A DNA stretch of 10,753 nt from Methanocalculus sp. GTDB taxonomy: Archaea > Halobacteriota > Methanomicrobia > Methanomicrobiales > Methanocorpusculaceae. The position numbers and the translations under genes were made by a program. The notes beneath the pieces were generated by a model that ran no database searches, had not been told where the DNA came from, and saw only the letters and a program-made list of their open reading frames with translations. Shown here in pieces: positions 1 through 5,597 of the stretch. How positions within the stretch are numbered: position 1 is the stretch's first letter; the number at the start of each line of letters is the position of its first letter. The stretch lies in NCBI RefSeq assembly GCF_029762515.1, contig NZ_JARVGN010000026.1:1-10753 (forward strand), read 5' to 3'.

Positions 1-330
1 TATATCCTTTTTACGGAGCAGTTTTCCCGGAAAATCCGGTTGAGTCTCCTCTCCATTGGATCCATTCTTCAGATTCCGCTCTTCTTTGCCTTCTTTGTCA
101 ACCCCGAAATCCGGGACGGAGGCCCCCTCCCGCTCTTTGCAGACCGGCTGCCGCTTCCGGGGATGCTCTTTGATGCCATTGCCGGGCTCCTTGGAACAGC
201 CGGGGAAACCGGATATGGCATATGGTTCACAATTGCCCTTTCAATTGGCCTTTTTATCCAGATGGCTCTCATATCGCTCTTCCTCTACTGGAGTGGAACA
301 ATTTTCATGAGGCAGAAGAGCGATACCTGA
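1..330 (+). CDS. C-terminal part of an unidentified membrane protein (5' end outside the window)
   Basis: The reading frame is open from base 1, so this is the 3' end of a longer gene; an internal TTG at 40 could be read as a start but there is no reason to use it. The visible 109 residues contain two strongly hydrophobic stretches. One begins near visible residue 14 (LLSIGSILQIPLFFAFFV); the other is about residues 72-98 and includes IWFTIALSIGLFIQM. A loop rich in Pro and Gly lies between them, and the short polar tail ends in RQKSDT. This is consistent with the last two membrane helices of an integral membrane protein. I do not recognise the family. Base composition and codon use match the GC-rich host genes. 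It converges on the deaminase gene on the other strand. Confidence 0.75.
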   Translation, partial: YILFTEQFSRKIRLSLLSIGSILQIPLFFAFFVNPEIRDGGPLPLFADRLPLPGMLFDAIAGLLGTAGETGYGIWFTIALSIGLFIQMALISLFLYWSGTIFMRQKSDT

Positions 331-391
331 CTGTATCCCTTCAGATCAGTACGCGATTCTCCTGAAGATCTACTCTCTCCAGTTTCTGCTG

Positions 392-399
392 AAAAAAAA
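392..399 (-). terminator. Oligo-T terminator after the deaminase gene
   Basis: Read on the minus strand, a run of eight T follows the deaminase stop codon by 13 bases. Archaeal transcription commonly ends at such T tracts without a strong hairpin. It lies in the convergent gap between the membrane protein gene and the deaminase gene. Confidence 0.45.
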
Positions 400-412
400 G
401 GTTTGTTGGTTT

Positions 413-1732
413 TCAGGACTGATTCTTCAGCTCGTCTTCTCTCCGGGCCACCAGTGCAGCTGCTGCTGCTTCTGCACCGGCGAGGATTGCGTCTTCTCCC
501 GGGATCTCGCGGTCATGCATCAGGATGGCGCCATCGCAGATGACAGATCTGACGGAGTTGCCACCGCAGGCATAGACGATATTTGAGATTGGGTTGTGGA
601 AGGGGGTATTACAGATCGCGTTCCTGTCCACCAGGATGATGTCGGCGGCATATCCGGGTGCGATGATACCGCCGCCCGTTCTCAGTGCCTCTGCACCCGC
701 ATGGGATGCGATCTGAATCGCTTCTTCTGCGGGGAGGATCGTTGGATCGCCAGTTGCGAACTTCTGGAGGAGGGCTGCGATCTTCATCTCCTCAAAGAGA
801 TCGAGGTTGTTGTTCGAGGCGCAGCCGTCAGTTCCAAGCGTCACTGGGGCGCCAGCACCTTTCAGTGCCTGGTAGGGGATTGCCCTTCCGCCTGCGAGCT
901 TCATGTTGCTTGCGGGATTGTGGGATGCTGCGGTCTTTCTCTTCCCGAGCAGTTCGGTTTCAGCCTCATCGAGATAACAGCAGTGGGCGGCGACGGTTCT
1001 CTCTGTCAGGATGCCGTATTTGTCGAGGTGGGCGGCTGGTGAGACGCCGTTGTTTTTGATGCAGTCGTCTACCTCCTGTTTTGTCTCTGAGAGGTGGATG
1101 TGGATTCCGGCATCATGTTCGTTTGCGTACTCGGCACACCAGGTAAGCCCCTCAGGCGAGACGGTATAGAGGGCATGGGGGCCGGTTGCAAAGGTGATCT
1201 TTGGGTTGTTTCTGGATTTGATATGGTTATGGAGATTGATGGTTGCCTTGATCTCTGCCTCACGCTTCTCTTCTGTGAAGAGATCGATGAATCCATGCGA
1301 GAGGCATGCCCACATCCCGGATTCTTCGACGGCATCGGCTGCCCTGTCCATGAAGAAGTACATGTCATTGAAGGCTATGGTTCCGGTTTTTATCATCTCA
1401 AGGCAGGCAAGCCGTGTTCCCCAGTAGACATCGTCGCCATTGAGGTGTGCCTCAAGAGGCCAGATCTTCTGTGAGAGCCATTCAAAGAGGACCATGTCGT
1501 CTGCATATCCCCGGAGGAGGCTCATTGCGGCATGGGTGTGGGTGTTCACAAGACCCGGCAGGAGGACGTCGCCTCCGGCATCGATCTCAAATGCGGCTGT
1601 GCCTTTGTACTCTGATCGGATCCCCTCTCCAACTGCCTGGATCTTCCCCTCATCGATGAAGATGTCGGTCTTTCTGCAGTTGTGAGTGGCGCCTTTGATC
1701 AGAATCGATGTCTGCTTGTTAAATGGTATCAT
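413..1732 (-). CDS. dadD: 5'-deoxyadenosine / methylthioadenosine / S-adenosylhomocysteine deaminase (amidohydrolase superfamily)
   Basis: Cytosolic metal-dependent hydrolase that deaminates adenosine-type by-products of SAM chemistry to the matching inosines. The 439 residues match the usual family length (about 420-440). Visible signatures in order: HTH metal ligands at 65-67 (NTHTHAAM), the substrate Glu in WPLE (94), GPH (His186), HIHLSE (211-216) with the third metal His and a catalytic Glu, AHC (His250), SHNPASNMKL (270-279), and the metal-binding Asp in GTDG (302). All key residues are present. The start codon lies 2 bases after the stop of the upstream phosphorylase gene, with AAGGAG at 1744-1749 inside that gene's end, so the two are co-transcribed and probably translationally coupled. 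Methanogen homologues (the M. jannaschii DadD type) prefer 5'-deoxyadenosine but accept methylthioadenosine and S-adenosylhomocysteine. Which substrate dominates here cannot be read from the sequence. Confidence 0.92.
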   Translation of the reverse strand: MIPFNKQTSILIKGATHNCRKTDIFIDEGKIQAVGEGIRSEYKGTAAFEIDAGGDVLLPGLVNTHTHAAMSLLRGYADDMVLFEWLSQKIWPLEAHLNGDDVYWGTRLACLEMIKTGTIAFNDMYFFMDRAADAVEESGMWACLSHGFIDLFTEEKREAEIKATINLHNHIKSRNNPKITFATGPHALYTVSPEGLTWCAEYANEHDAGIHIHLSETKQEVDDCIKNNGVSPAAHLDKYGILTERTVAAHCCYLDEAETELLGKRKTAASHNPASNMKLAGGRAIPYQALKGAGAPVTLGTDGCASNNNLDLFEEMKIAALLQKFATGDPTILPAEEAIQIASHAGAEALRTGGGIIAPGYAADIILVDRNAICNTPFHNPISNIVYACGGNSVRSVICDGAILMHDREIPGEDAILAGAEAAAAALVARREDELKNQS

Positions 1733-1734
1733 GC

Positions 1735-2406
1735 TTATCCAAACTCCTTAACAATCCTCTCAAGGATGATGCTTGTTCTCCTGCCCCCTTCTTTTGCGGC
1801 AGCGACGATGGTCTCATAGCTGATTGCTTCGTCGCCGATCCCGTTTCCATAGTTGTCAACGGTGCAGACAGCGGCGATCTTCATGCCAAGCTCTGCTGCG
1901 AGGGTTGCTTCGCTTGCAACCGTCATCCCGACGATATCCGCGATCTTTGCGATTGCCCTCACCTCCGCCTCCGTCTCGAACCGGGGCCCGATCGTCTGGA
2001 TATAGGTGCCGCCGATTTTTATATCCGGGTGGATGGTGCTGAGGCCGACGATCAGGTCATGATCGAAACCGGGCATCACGTGGGTGATGGTGGTGTCATG
2101 GAATGTCGGGATGCCGCCCCAGCTGATGAAGTCTTTTGGGATGACGATTGTGCCGGGGGGATACTCCAGTTTCAGGGATCCGACTGAACCGAATGCCACG
2201 ATCCGGTTGACCCCCATGATCTTCAGTGCCGCCAGATGTGCCCGGTGATTGATCTTGTGGGGCGGAAGGGTATTCTGGTGGCGTGGCACCATGCAGATCT
2301 CCCCGCAATGGACGGTTGCTTTCCCATAAGGTGTTGCAATCACCTTCTCTTCAAGCGGGGGGAGATCCGCAAAGAGGAGGCTTGTTCCACCGATTATTCC
2401 GAGCAT
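1735..2406 (-). CDS. Purine nucleoside phosphorylase of the MTAP/PNP family, probably 5'-methylthioinosine phosphorylase
   Basis: Phosphorolytic enzyme that splits a purine nucleoside into free base and sugar-1-phosphate. At 223 residues it is somewhat shorter than typical trimeric family members (about 250-290). Visible signatures: the N-terminal phosphate loop IIGGTS (4-9), the phosphate-binding RH pair (42-43), GSVGSL (73-78), PRFET (141-145), the GMTVASEATLA segment (160-170) that lies over base and ribose, and VDNYGNG (183-189). Methylthioadenosine-specific enzymes usually carry Asp for 6-amino recognition in this last region; the Asn here is compatible with a 6-oxopurine. The next gene is a deaminase that would make methylthioinosine or 5'-deoxyinosine, so a 6-oxopurine substrate (the MJ0060-type MTIP reaction) is the best inference. 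The start is supported by AAGGAG 8 bases upstream. It is the first gene of the two-gene operon. Confidence 0.87.
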   Translation of the reverse strand: MLGIIGGTSLLFADLPPLEEKVIATPYGKATVHCGEICMVPRHQNTLPPHKINHRAHLAALKIMGVNRIVAFGSVGSLKLEYPPGTIVIPKDFISWGGIPTFHDTTITHVMPGFDHDLIVGLSTIHPDIKIGGTYIQTIGPRFETEAEVRAIAKIADIVGMTVASEATLAAELGMKIAAVCTVDNYGNGIGDEAISYETIVAAAKEGGRRTSIILERIVKEFG

Positions 2407-2438
2407 GGTCTCTGCTCCTTCCCCAGGTATCCTGCCAT

Positions 2439-2460
2439 CTGAAGTAGTGTTTCACTTCAG
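2439..2460 (-). promoter_or_regulatory. Perfect 7-bp inverted repeat upstream of the phosphorylase gene
   Basis: CTGAAGT (2439-2445) and ACTTCAG (2454-2460) form a perfect inverted repeat with an 8-base spacer. It lies 33-54 bases before the phosphorylase start and close to the expected transcription start of the candidate TATA box at 2479-2490. It could be an operator or a 5'-leader hairpin. No T tract follows it, so it is not an obvious terminator. Confidence 0.35.
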
Positions 2461-2478
2461 GATTATTGAATGAGATGG

Positions 2479-2490
2479 TTTTTGTATACT
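2479..2490 (-). promoter_or_regulatory. Candidate TATA box of the salvage operon
   Basis: On the minus strand the sequence reads AGTATACAAAAA, the most TATA-like element in the gap. It is 73-84 bases before the phosphorylase start and would place transcription start near 2458, giving a leader of about 50 bases that holds the ribosome binding site. Assigned by motif and spacing only. Confidence 0.35.
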
Positions 2491-2767
2491 CTCCGGGGTG
2501 GTGTTGACGGATCCGGAGTACCTTGATCTGATGCCTGGGGGGCTCTCTTCTCCCATGCCGTTAAGGATGGGTATATGGCAGCGGCGGATGTCTTTGGCGG
2601 TGGCGGCCGATTGTGATGAATACACAGGATGATCTCAGGCAGGCTCTCACAGAATACCAAAACGGGACGTTTATCAGGGGATGAGGGCTTTATCTCCTCT
2701 CTCGTGAAAATCTACCTTCACAGGTGAGATCTGTATCTTCAACGAGCAGATCCAGGAGCACGGTTTA

Positions 2768-3448
2768 ATGAAGAAAGAGGCCAATCCGATAGGCGGGGAG
2801 ATCGTCATAGACCGTTTTTCAGGTATCGATTTCGATCCTTTCGTACCATTCTATATTGATATTTTTTATGAGCATGAGCCATTGGCAGAGTGCGTCGGCT
2901 TAAGCCGGGAGCATATGGATTTCATCACCCGGACCCTCTATTGCGGGGAGAAGAACCTCCTCTCCCAGGAACTCTGCTGGATTGCCCGGGATTCCAGCCG
3001 GGAGAGCTGTCCCGTCGGTATCATCGCCTGTGATGATCCGGTTGCCACCGGTGAATTGGAGATGCCTCTGGGTATGGACGGCGAAGACATGGAGAAGATC
3101 TCGGTAATAACGGGGCTTTTGGAAGAGGTCAGCCGCCCCATGCAGGAGTTCTTCGGGCAGGGGGAGGGTATATGCCTGCATGTGGCTGCAATCGGCGTTC
3201 TTCATGAATATAAGGGCCGGGGAATTGCATTCCGGTTGTTGCAGGCTGCCCTTCAGGAAGCCAAAGCCCGGGAATTTAAGTATGCTTTTTCTGAATGCAC
3301 CAGCCCGGCATCCCGGAAGCTGCATGAGAAAGCCGGATTCCACAGCATTAACAGTATCTCTGTAAGTAATTATACCATAAACGGACGGCGTCCGTTACCA
3401 CATTGCGAGCTGGATGTCCACCTGATGCAGAAGGTTCTCGACGGTTGA
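2768..3448 (+). CDS. GNAT-family N-acetyltransferase
   Basis: Probable acetyl-CoA-dependent acyltransferase of unknown substrate, 226 residues, cytosolic. The acetyl-CoA-binding motif A is clear: a beta strand (CLHVAAIGV, 136-144) followed by the pyrophosphate loop EYKGRGIA (147-154) and a helix. Near the end, SPASRKLHEKAGF (179-191) matches the conserved late GNAT segment in which the chain turns back to the cofactor. The N-terminal half has the pattern FYIDIFYEHEPLAECVG (28-44), which recalls arylalkylamine acetyltransferase-like GNATs, where a Glu-Pro pair lies in the acceptor-side region; this comparison is only suggestive. A Shine-Dalgarno GGAG lies 9 bases before the ATG. The second GNAT gene in the window (4192-4908) shares the same layout, including an EP motif after a VF/IF element, so the two are probably distant paralogues. 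There is no adjacent partner gene that reveals the substrate. Confidence 0.85.
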   Translation: MKKEANPIGGEIVIDRFSGIDFDPFVPFYIDIFYEHEPLAECVGLSREHMDFITRTLYCGEKNLLSQELCWIARDSSRESCPVGIIACDDPVATGELEMPLGMDGEDMEKISVITGLLEEVSRPMQEFFGQGEGICLHVAAIGVLHEYKGRGIAFRLLQAALQEAKAREFKYAFSECTSPASRKLHEKAGFHSINSISVSNYTINGRRPLPHCELDVHLMQKVLDG

Positions 3449-3524
3449 GAGGACTGCTCAGTACTGCTGAGTACTGGTGCCCACTCGTTTTTGAGGTCAG
3501 GCTGCCTCCTGCACCGGACTTCTT

Positions 3525-3549
3525 CCCGGTCCTGCCGGGCTTTTCTTTT
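3525..3549 (+). terminator. Hairpin plus T-tract terminator of the first acetyltransferase gene
   Basis: CCCGG (3525-3529), a 5-base loop and CCGGG (3535-3539) form a GC stem, followed by TTTTCTTTT (3541-3549). It sits about 77 bases after the acetyltransferase stop, in the convergent gap with the small membrane protein gene. Confidence 0.55.
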
Positions 3550-3564
3550 AAAAGGGGCTACCCC
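3550..3564 (-). terminator. Minus-strand terminator whose loop is the stop codon of the small membrane protein gene
   Basis: On the minus strand GGGG (3564-3561), TAG (3560-3558), CCCC (3557-3554) is followed by TTTT (3553-3550). The three-base loop is exactly the stop codon of the 68-residue gene, so stop signal and terminator are one element. The stem is only 4 bp, although all GC. Confidence 0.4.
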
Positions 3565-3764
3565 TGCCTGAAGATCCTGATCATCGGCGGAATTGCTGCC
3601 AGAACGAAGATGATTCCATACCAGTACCACTCAAGGCTCAGGATCGGCTCCCAGAGCTTTGCCACCATGAGCGCAAAGGCAAAGACGCTGAGCTTCACCA
3701 GCCCCATATCGATCCAGCCGAGCTTCTGAACCCGGTCATCCATCCAATCTGTAAAACCTGCCAT
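3558..3764 (-). CDS. Small hypothetical membrane protein (68 residues, two helices)
   Basis: A short polar N-terminus (MAGFTDWMDDRVQKLG) is followed by two hydrophobic segments, about residues 20-38 (LGLVKLSVFAF-like, ending near MVAKLW) and 44-62 (around WYWYGIIFVLAAIPPM), and a basic tail RIFRQG. This predicts a helical hairpin in the membrane. A strong ribosome binding site, GGGAGGAG, lies 8 bases before the ATG, which supports both reality and start. It stands alone on the minus strand between two plus-strand acetyltransferase genes. I do not recognise a named family; proteins of this size and shape are common hypothetical genes in methanogens. No function can be assigned. Confidence 0.75.
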   Translation of the reverse strand: MAGFTDWMDDRVQKLGWIDMGLVKLSVFAFALMVAKLWEPILSLEWYWYGIIFVLAAIPPMIRIFRQG

Positions 3765-4191
3765 TATATTCTCTCCTCCCGCCTCTCTGGTGAGGCAGAT
3801 GAATCTCTTGTCTTCCAGAGGTTAAGGTTTTCTGACTATCAGGAAAGCGGATTTTTGATTGGCTCTCCTGTCAGGCAGCAGCCATAGAGTGTGGGATTCA
3901 TCCATCCAACTGTTCTCTGTGTATCATTTTGTATTTATGAAGGTGATGCATAGTTTCTTATTCCGGGAAAGATAATTACCATTTAGGGGAGGCTTTTTGC
4001 TCCAGTGCTCTGTGCGGCCGATGGTTTTGGTCACCTTCACCATCTGGCGGGGCGGGCTTTTTCCCCTGTTTTGTTTTCTCTCCACAAATCATGATCTGAT
4101 ATGGTTAAACAGGTTTTTTTTGTTGGATAGATGTCTTGCATTCTTCTTATGGAAGTACCATTCATATTGATCAATACCCGGAGGATGAGCG
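3765..4191. other. Intergenic region with small hairpins, no gene seen
   Basis: The 427 bases between the divergent small membrane gene and the second acetyltransferase show no credible coding frame. Visible structure: an inverted repeat GATGGT/ACCATC at 4020-4044 (13-base spacer), and shortly after it a GGGG...CCCC hairpin at about 4049-4066 followed by T-rich sequence, resembling a plus-strand terminator although no gene ends here. A T8 run lies near 4112-4119. A small RNA ending at that terminator is possible but not supported otherwise. Confidence 0.4.
4180..4188 (+). promoter_or_regulatory. Strong ribosome binding site of the second acetyltransferase
   Basis: GGAGGATGA at 4180-4188 matches the archaeal anti-Shine-Dalgarno well, and the ATG at 4192 lies 7 bases after GGAGG. 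It decides the start and shows the gene was built to be translated, even though it now contains a stop. Confidence 0.65.
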
Positions 4192-4908
4192 ATGGATCAA
4201 GGAATTCAAGGTTCGTTGACGAAAGAAACATTCGAGGCAGAAGCCCCCCTTCCTTTGGAGATCTTTTCTCTTCTTACCAGTTCCGGGATAGATGAGGTCA
4301 CAAAGCTCTATATTGATGTCTTTCTTGATGATGAGCCGACATCCCGTGTTATCGCGCCGGAAAAAAACGCTGTCTATCAGGATGCACTTGGGTATTTTCT
4401 GGCGCTTGCTGAGAATGGCCTGAGCTTCATTGGAAGGGACAGTGAAACAGGAGGAATCACCGGATTCATCTTCTGTATTGACCTCCTTGACGATCCAACA
4501 TCCGAAGGTGCACCGATGGCTGAGTTATCCCGCCACTTTCCTGAGGCGATCTCGATGATCGATGAACTTGAAGATATGTTCATGGAGAGATCAGGGGTAA
4601 TCCGGGGGTCTGTCCTGCATATCTACCAGATAGGTGTCAAGAGGCCATACCGGGGAAGGGGGATCGCCACCGCCCTGATTCGGCAGATACTTTCCCACGC
4701 CATGGAGCTGGGGTACCGGCAGGTTGTAACGGACTGCACAAGTGAACGGTGACGCCGGGCATTTGAGAGGTGCGGTTTCTCCGAGAGAGGGTATCTTGCC
4801 TATGATGCGTTTTTCTACGAGGGTGCCTGTGTCTTTCAGGGGCTTGAAGGGGGTATCAGCCTGATGGCAAAGGATCTGGAGCCCCATTCTCTGAAGACTG
4901 AGCCGTGA
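4192..4908 (+). pseudogene. GNAT-family N-acetyltransferase interrupted by an in-frame TGA
   Basis: The first 186 codons encode a GNAT with motif A (YQIGV at 145-149 and the cofactor loop RPYRGRGIA at 151-159) and stop at TGA 4750-4752. The same frame then continues uninterrupted for 51 codons to a second TGA at 4906-4908 and encodes the missing GNAT end: RRAFERCGF directly after the stop aligns with SRKLHEKAGF of the first acetyltransferase in this window. Aligned that way, the TGA takes the place of a Ser (TCA to TGA would be one change). Read through, the protein would be 238 residues, like the 226 of its neighbour. The truncated form lacks the last strands of the fold and is probably inactive. 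Explanations are a recent nonsense mutation, a sequencing error, or, less likely, recoding; no supporting element for selenocysteine was seen. Confidence 0.8.
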
Positions 4909-4979
4909 AGAAGCGGTCGGGGTAACTGTCTCTCTTTATTGGTATTTGCGAAGGCTCTCTTGGTTTGGGTGAGGGTAGT

Positions 4980-5010
4980 TAACTACTAATTTTGTAGTAA
5001 TTAGTAGTTA
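4980..5010 (+). repeat. Perfect 11-bp inverted repeat in a TAGT-rich cluster
   Basis: TAACTACTAAT (4980-4990) and ATTAGTAGTTA (5000-5010) are perfect reverse complements around a 9-base spacer that itself contains TAGTA. The flanks repeat GGTAGTT at 4974-4980 and 5013-5019. The cluster lies about 70 bases after the second acetyltransferase and about 150 before the antitoxin start. It may be an operator, a hairpin in a transcript or a scar of insertion. It is too far upstream of the antitoxin TATA box for certain assignment. Confidence 0.6.
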
Positions 5011-5125
5011 TTGGTAGTTGGGTGGTTATGATCGGATAGAATACATAGGGATAAGGGAAAAATTCTTGTGATAATAACCAATACATACAATTCAGAAGGA
5101 CGTCATTTGGAATGACAAGTGACTT

Positions 5126-5138
5126 CATATAAAAAATA
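5126..5138 (+). promoter_or_regulatory. TATA box of the antitoxin gene; leaderless start
   Basis: CATATAAAAAATA at 5126-5138 is a good archaeal TATA element. Its centre is about 26 bases before the ATG at 5158, so transcription would begin at or next to the start codon. This favours ATG 5158 over the in-frame GTG at 5119, which lies upstream of the TATA box. Confidence 0.5.
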
Positions 5139-5157
5139 TTCAGGAATTGAACTCCAT

Positions 5158-5364
5158 ATGACCGAAATTGAAGATCTTATACAGGAACTCTCGCCGGATA
5201 ATCGGAAAGAGGTAAAGGATTTTATTACCTTGCTCCTTCGAAAACAGAAAACCGGAGAGGGTAAGCCACTTCGCCTTTCATGGGCTGGAGCTCTCAGGAG
5301 ATATCGAACTACGTATACTGCTCTTGAGCTTCAGGAGCAGTCGTTATCCTGGCGAAGTGAATGA
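5158..5364 (+). CDS. DUF2281-type antitoxin (VapB-like)
   Basis: A 68-residue protein beginning MTEIEDLIQELSPDNRKEV, with an acidic amphipathic helix, a middle part KDFITLLLRKQK and the end pattern LSWAGALRRYR...YTALELQ...LSWR. This pattern is typical of small DUF2281-like antitoxins that precede PIN toxins in archaea. Such proteins bind and inhibit the VapC RNase and bind their own promoter. The ATG at 5158 is chosen because the TATA box places the transcript start there; a GTG at 5119 would add 13 residues unlike the family. The stop overlaps the start of the toxin remnant (ATGA at 5361-5364), the usual coupling in these operons. The frame is intact although its toxin is destroyed, so it is an orphan antitoxin. 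Confidence 0.72.
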   Translation: MTEIEDLIQELSPDNRKEVKDFITLLLRKQKTGEGKPLRLSWAGALRRYRTTYTALELQEQSLSWRSE

Positions 5365-5485
5365 TGTATCTTCTGGATACAAATATTTGGCTTGAATTAC
5401 TTCTTGATCAAGAGCATGCTAAGGATGTCAAGACCGTGATTTTGATCGAACTCCTATCGGAAGGCAGACGCCCGGAGATATTTAA
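5361..5485 (+). pseudogene. VapC-type PIN toxin remnant with internal deletion and frameshift
   Basis: From ATG 5361 (or 5364) the frame gives MMYLLDTNIWLELLLDQEHAKD, the classic VapC N-terminus with the first catalytic Asp in LLDTN. That frame then runs on without VapC similarity to a stop at 5502-5504. In another frame, from about 5429 to TAA at 5483-5485, the DNA reads QDRDFDRTPIGRQTPGDI, the typical VapC C-terminus with the last Asp region (DFDR) and the GRxTPxDI tail. The gene therefore keeps both ends, about 24 and 18 residues, and has lost roughly 90 central codons of a usual protein of about 130-140, including the Glu and third Asp of the active site. It cannot be an active RNase. The junction lies near 5425-5432. 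Confidence 0.8.
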
Positions 5486-5519
5486 AGCTCGCTCTCCTCG
5501 TTGAAGATGAAGGCGAATT

Positions 5520-5550
5520 CCTTTCCCCTTCTCCCTCTCCTCTCCCCCCC
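5520..5550 (+). other. Polypyrimidine tract before the phosphoribosyltransferase gene
   Basis: About 30 consecutive pyrimidines (CCTTTCCCC..., ending in a C run) lie between the toxin remnant and the next gene. It may be an upstream promoter context or simple low-complexity DNA. No convincing Shine-Dalgarno sequence lies between it and the ATG at 5598. Confidence 0.4.
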
Positions 5551-5597
5551 ATCACCCTTCGGAATCTTTCTATCCGATTGCGTTCATCTGTACTTCC

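Larger units (their letters stand above)
2407..2767. other. Divergent intergenic region between salvage operon and first acetyltransferase
   Basis: This 361-base gap separates two divergently transcribed genes and so should hold both promoters. The salvage-operon elements are listed separately. For the acetyltransferase I see only a ribosome binding site, GGAG at 2755-2758, and no convincing TATA box. The one minus-strand reading frame here (2463-2660) gives a Pro-rich sequence without recognisable motifs and is not called as a gene. The base composition is similar to the host genes. Confidence 0.5.

Noticed and set aside
596..1474. Several long open frames on the plus strand over the deaminase gene.
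   Set aside because: They are antisense to a gene with complete catalytic motifs and show no recognisable domains.
2611..2650. C/D-box guide RNA suggested by GTGATGA followed by GATGAT.
   Set aside because: No CTGA box D or D' at suitable spacing on either side.
2463..2660. Minus-strand open frame of 65 codons upstream of the salvage operon.
   Set aside because: Pro-rich, no motif, and it overlaps the region needed for two divergent promoters; no ribosome binding site of note.
4750..4752. TGA read as selenocysteine.
   Set aside because: The aligned position in the neighbouring paralogue is Ser in a turn region rather than a catalytic Cys, and no hairpin typical of such recoding was recognised.
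5119..5157. GTG start of the antitoxin giving 81 residues.
   Set aside because: The TATA box at 5126-5138 lies downstream of that GTG, and the extra residues do not fit the family; ATG 5158 is preferred.
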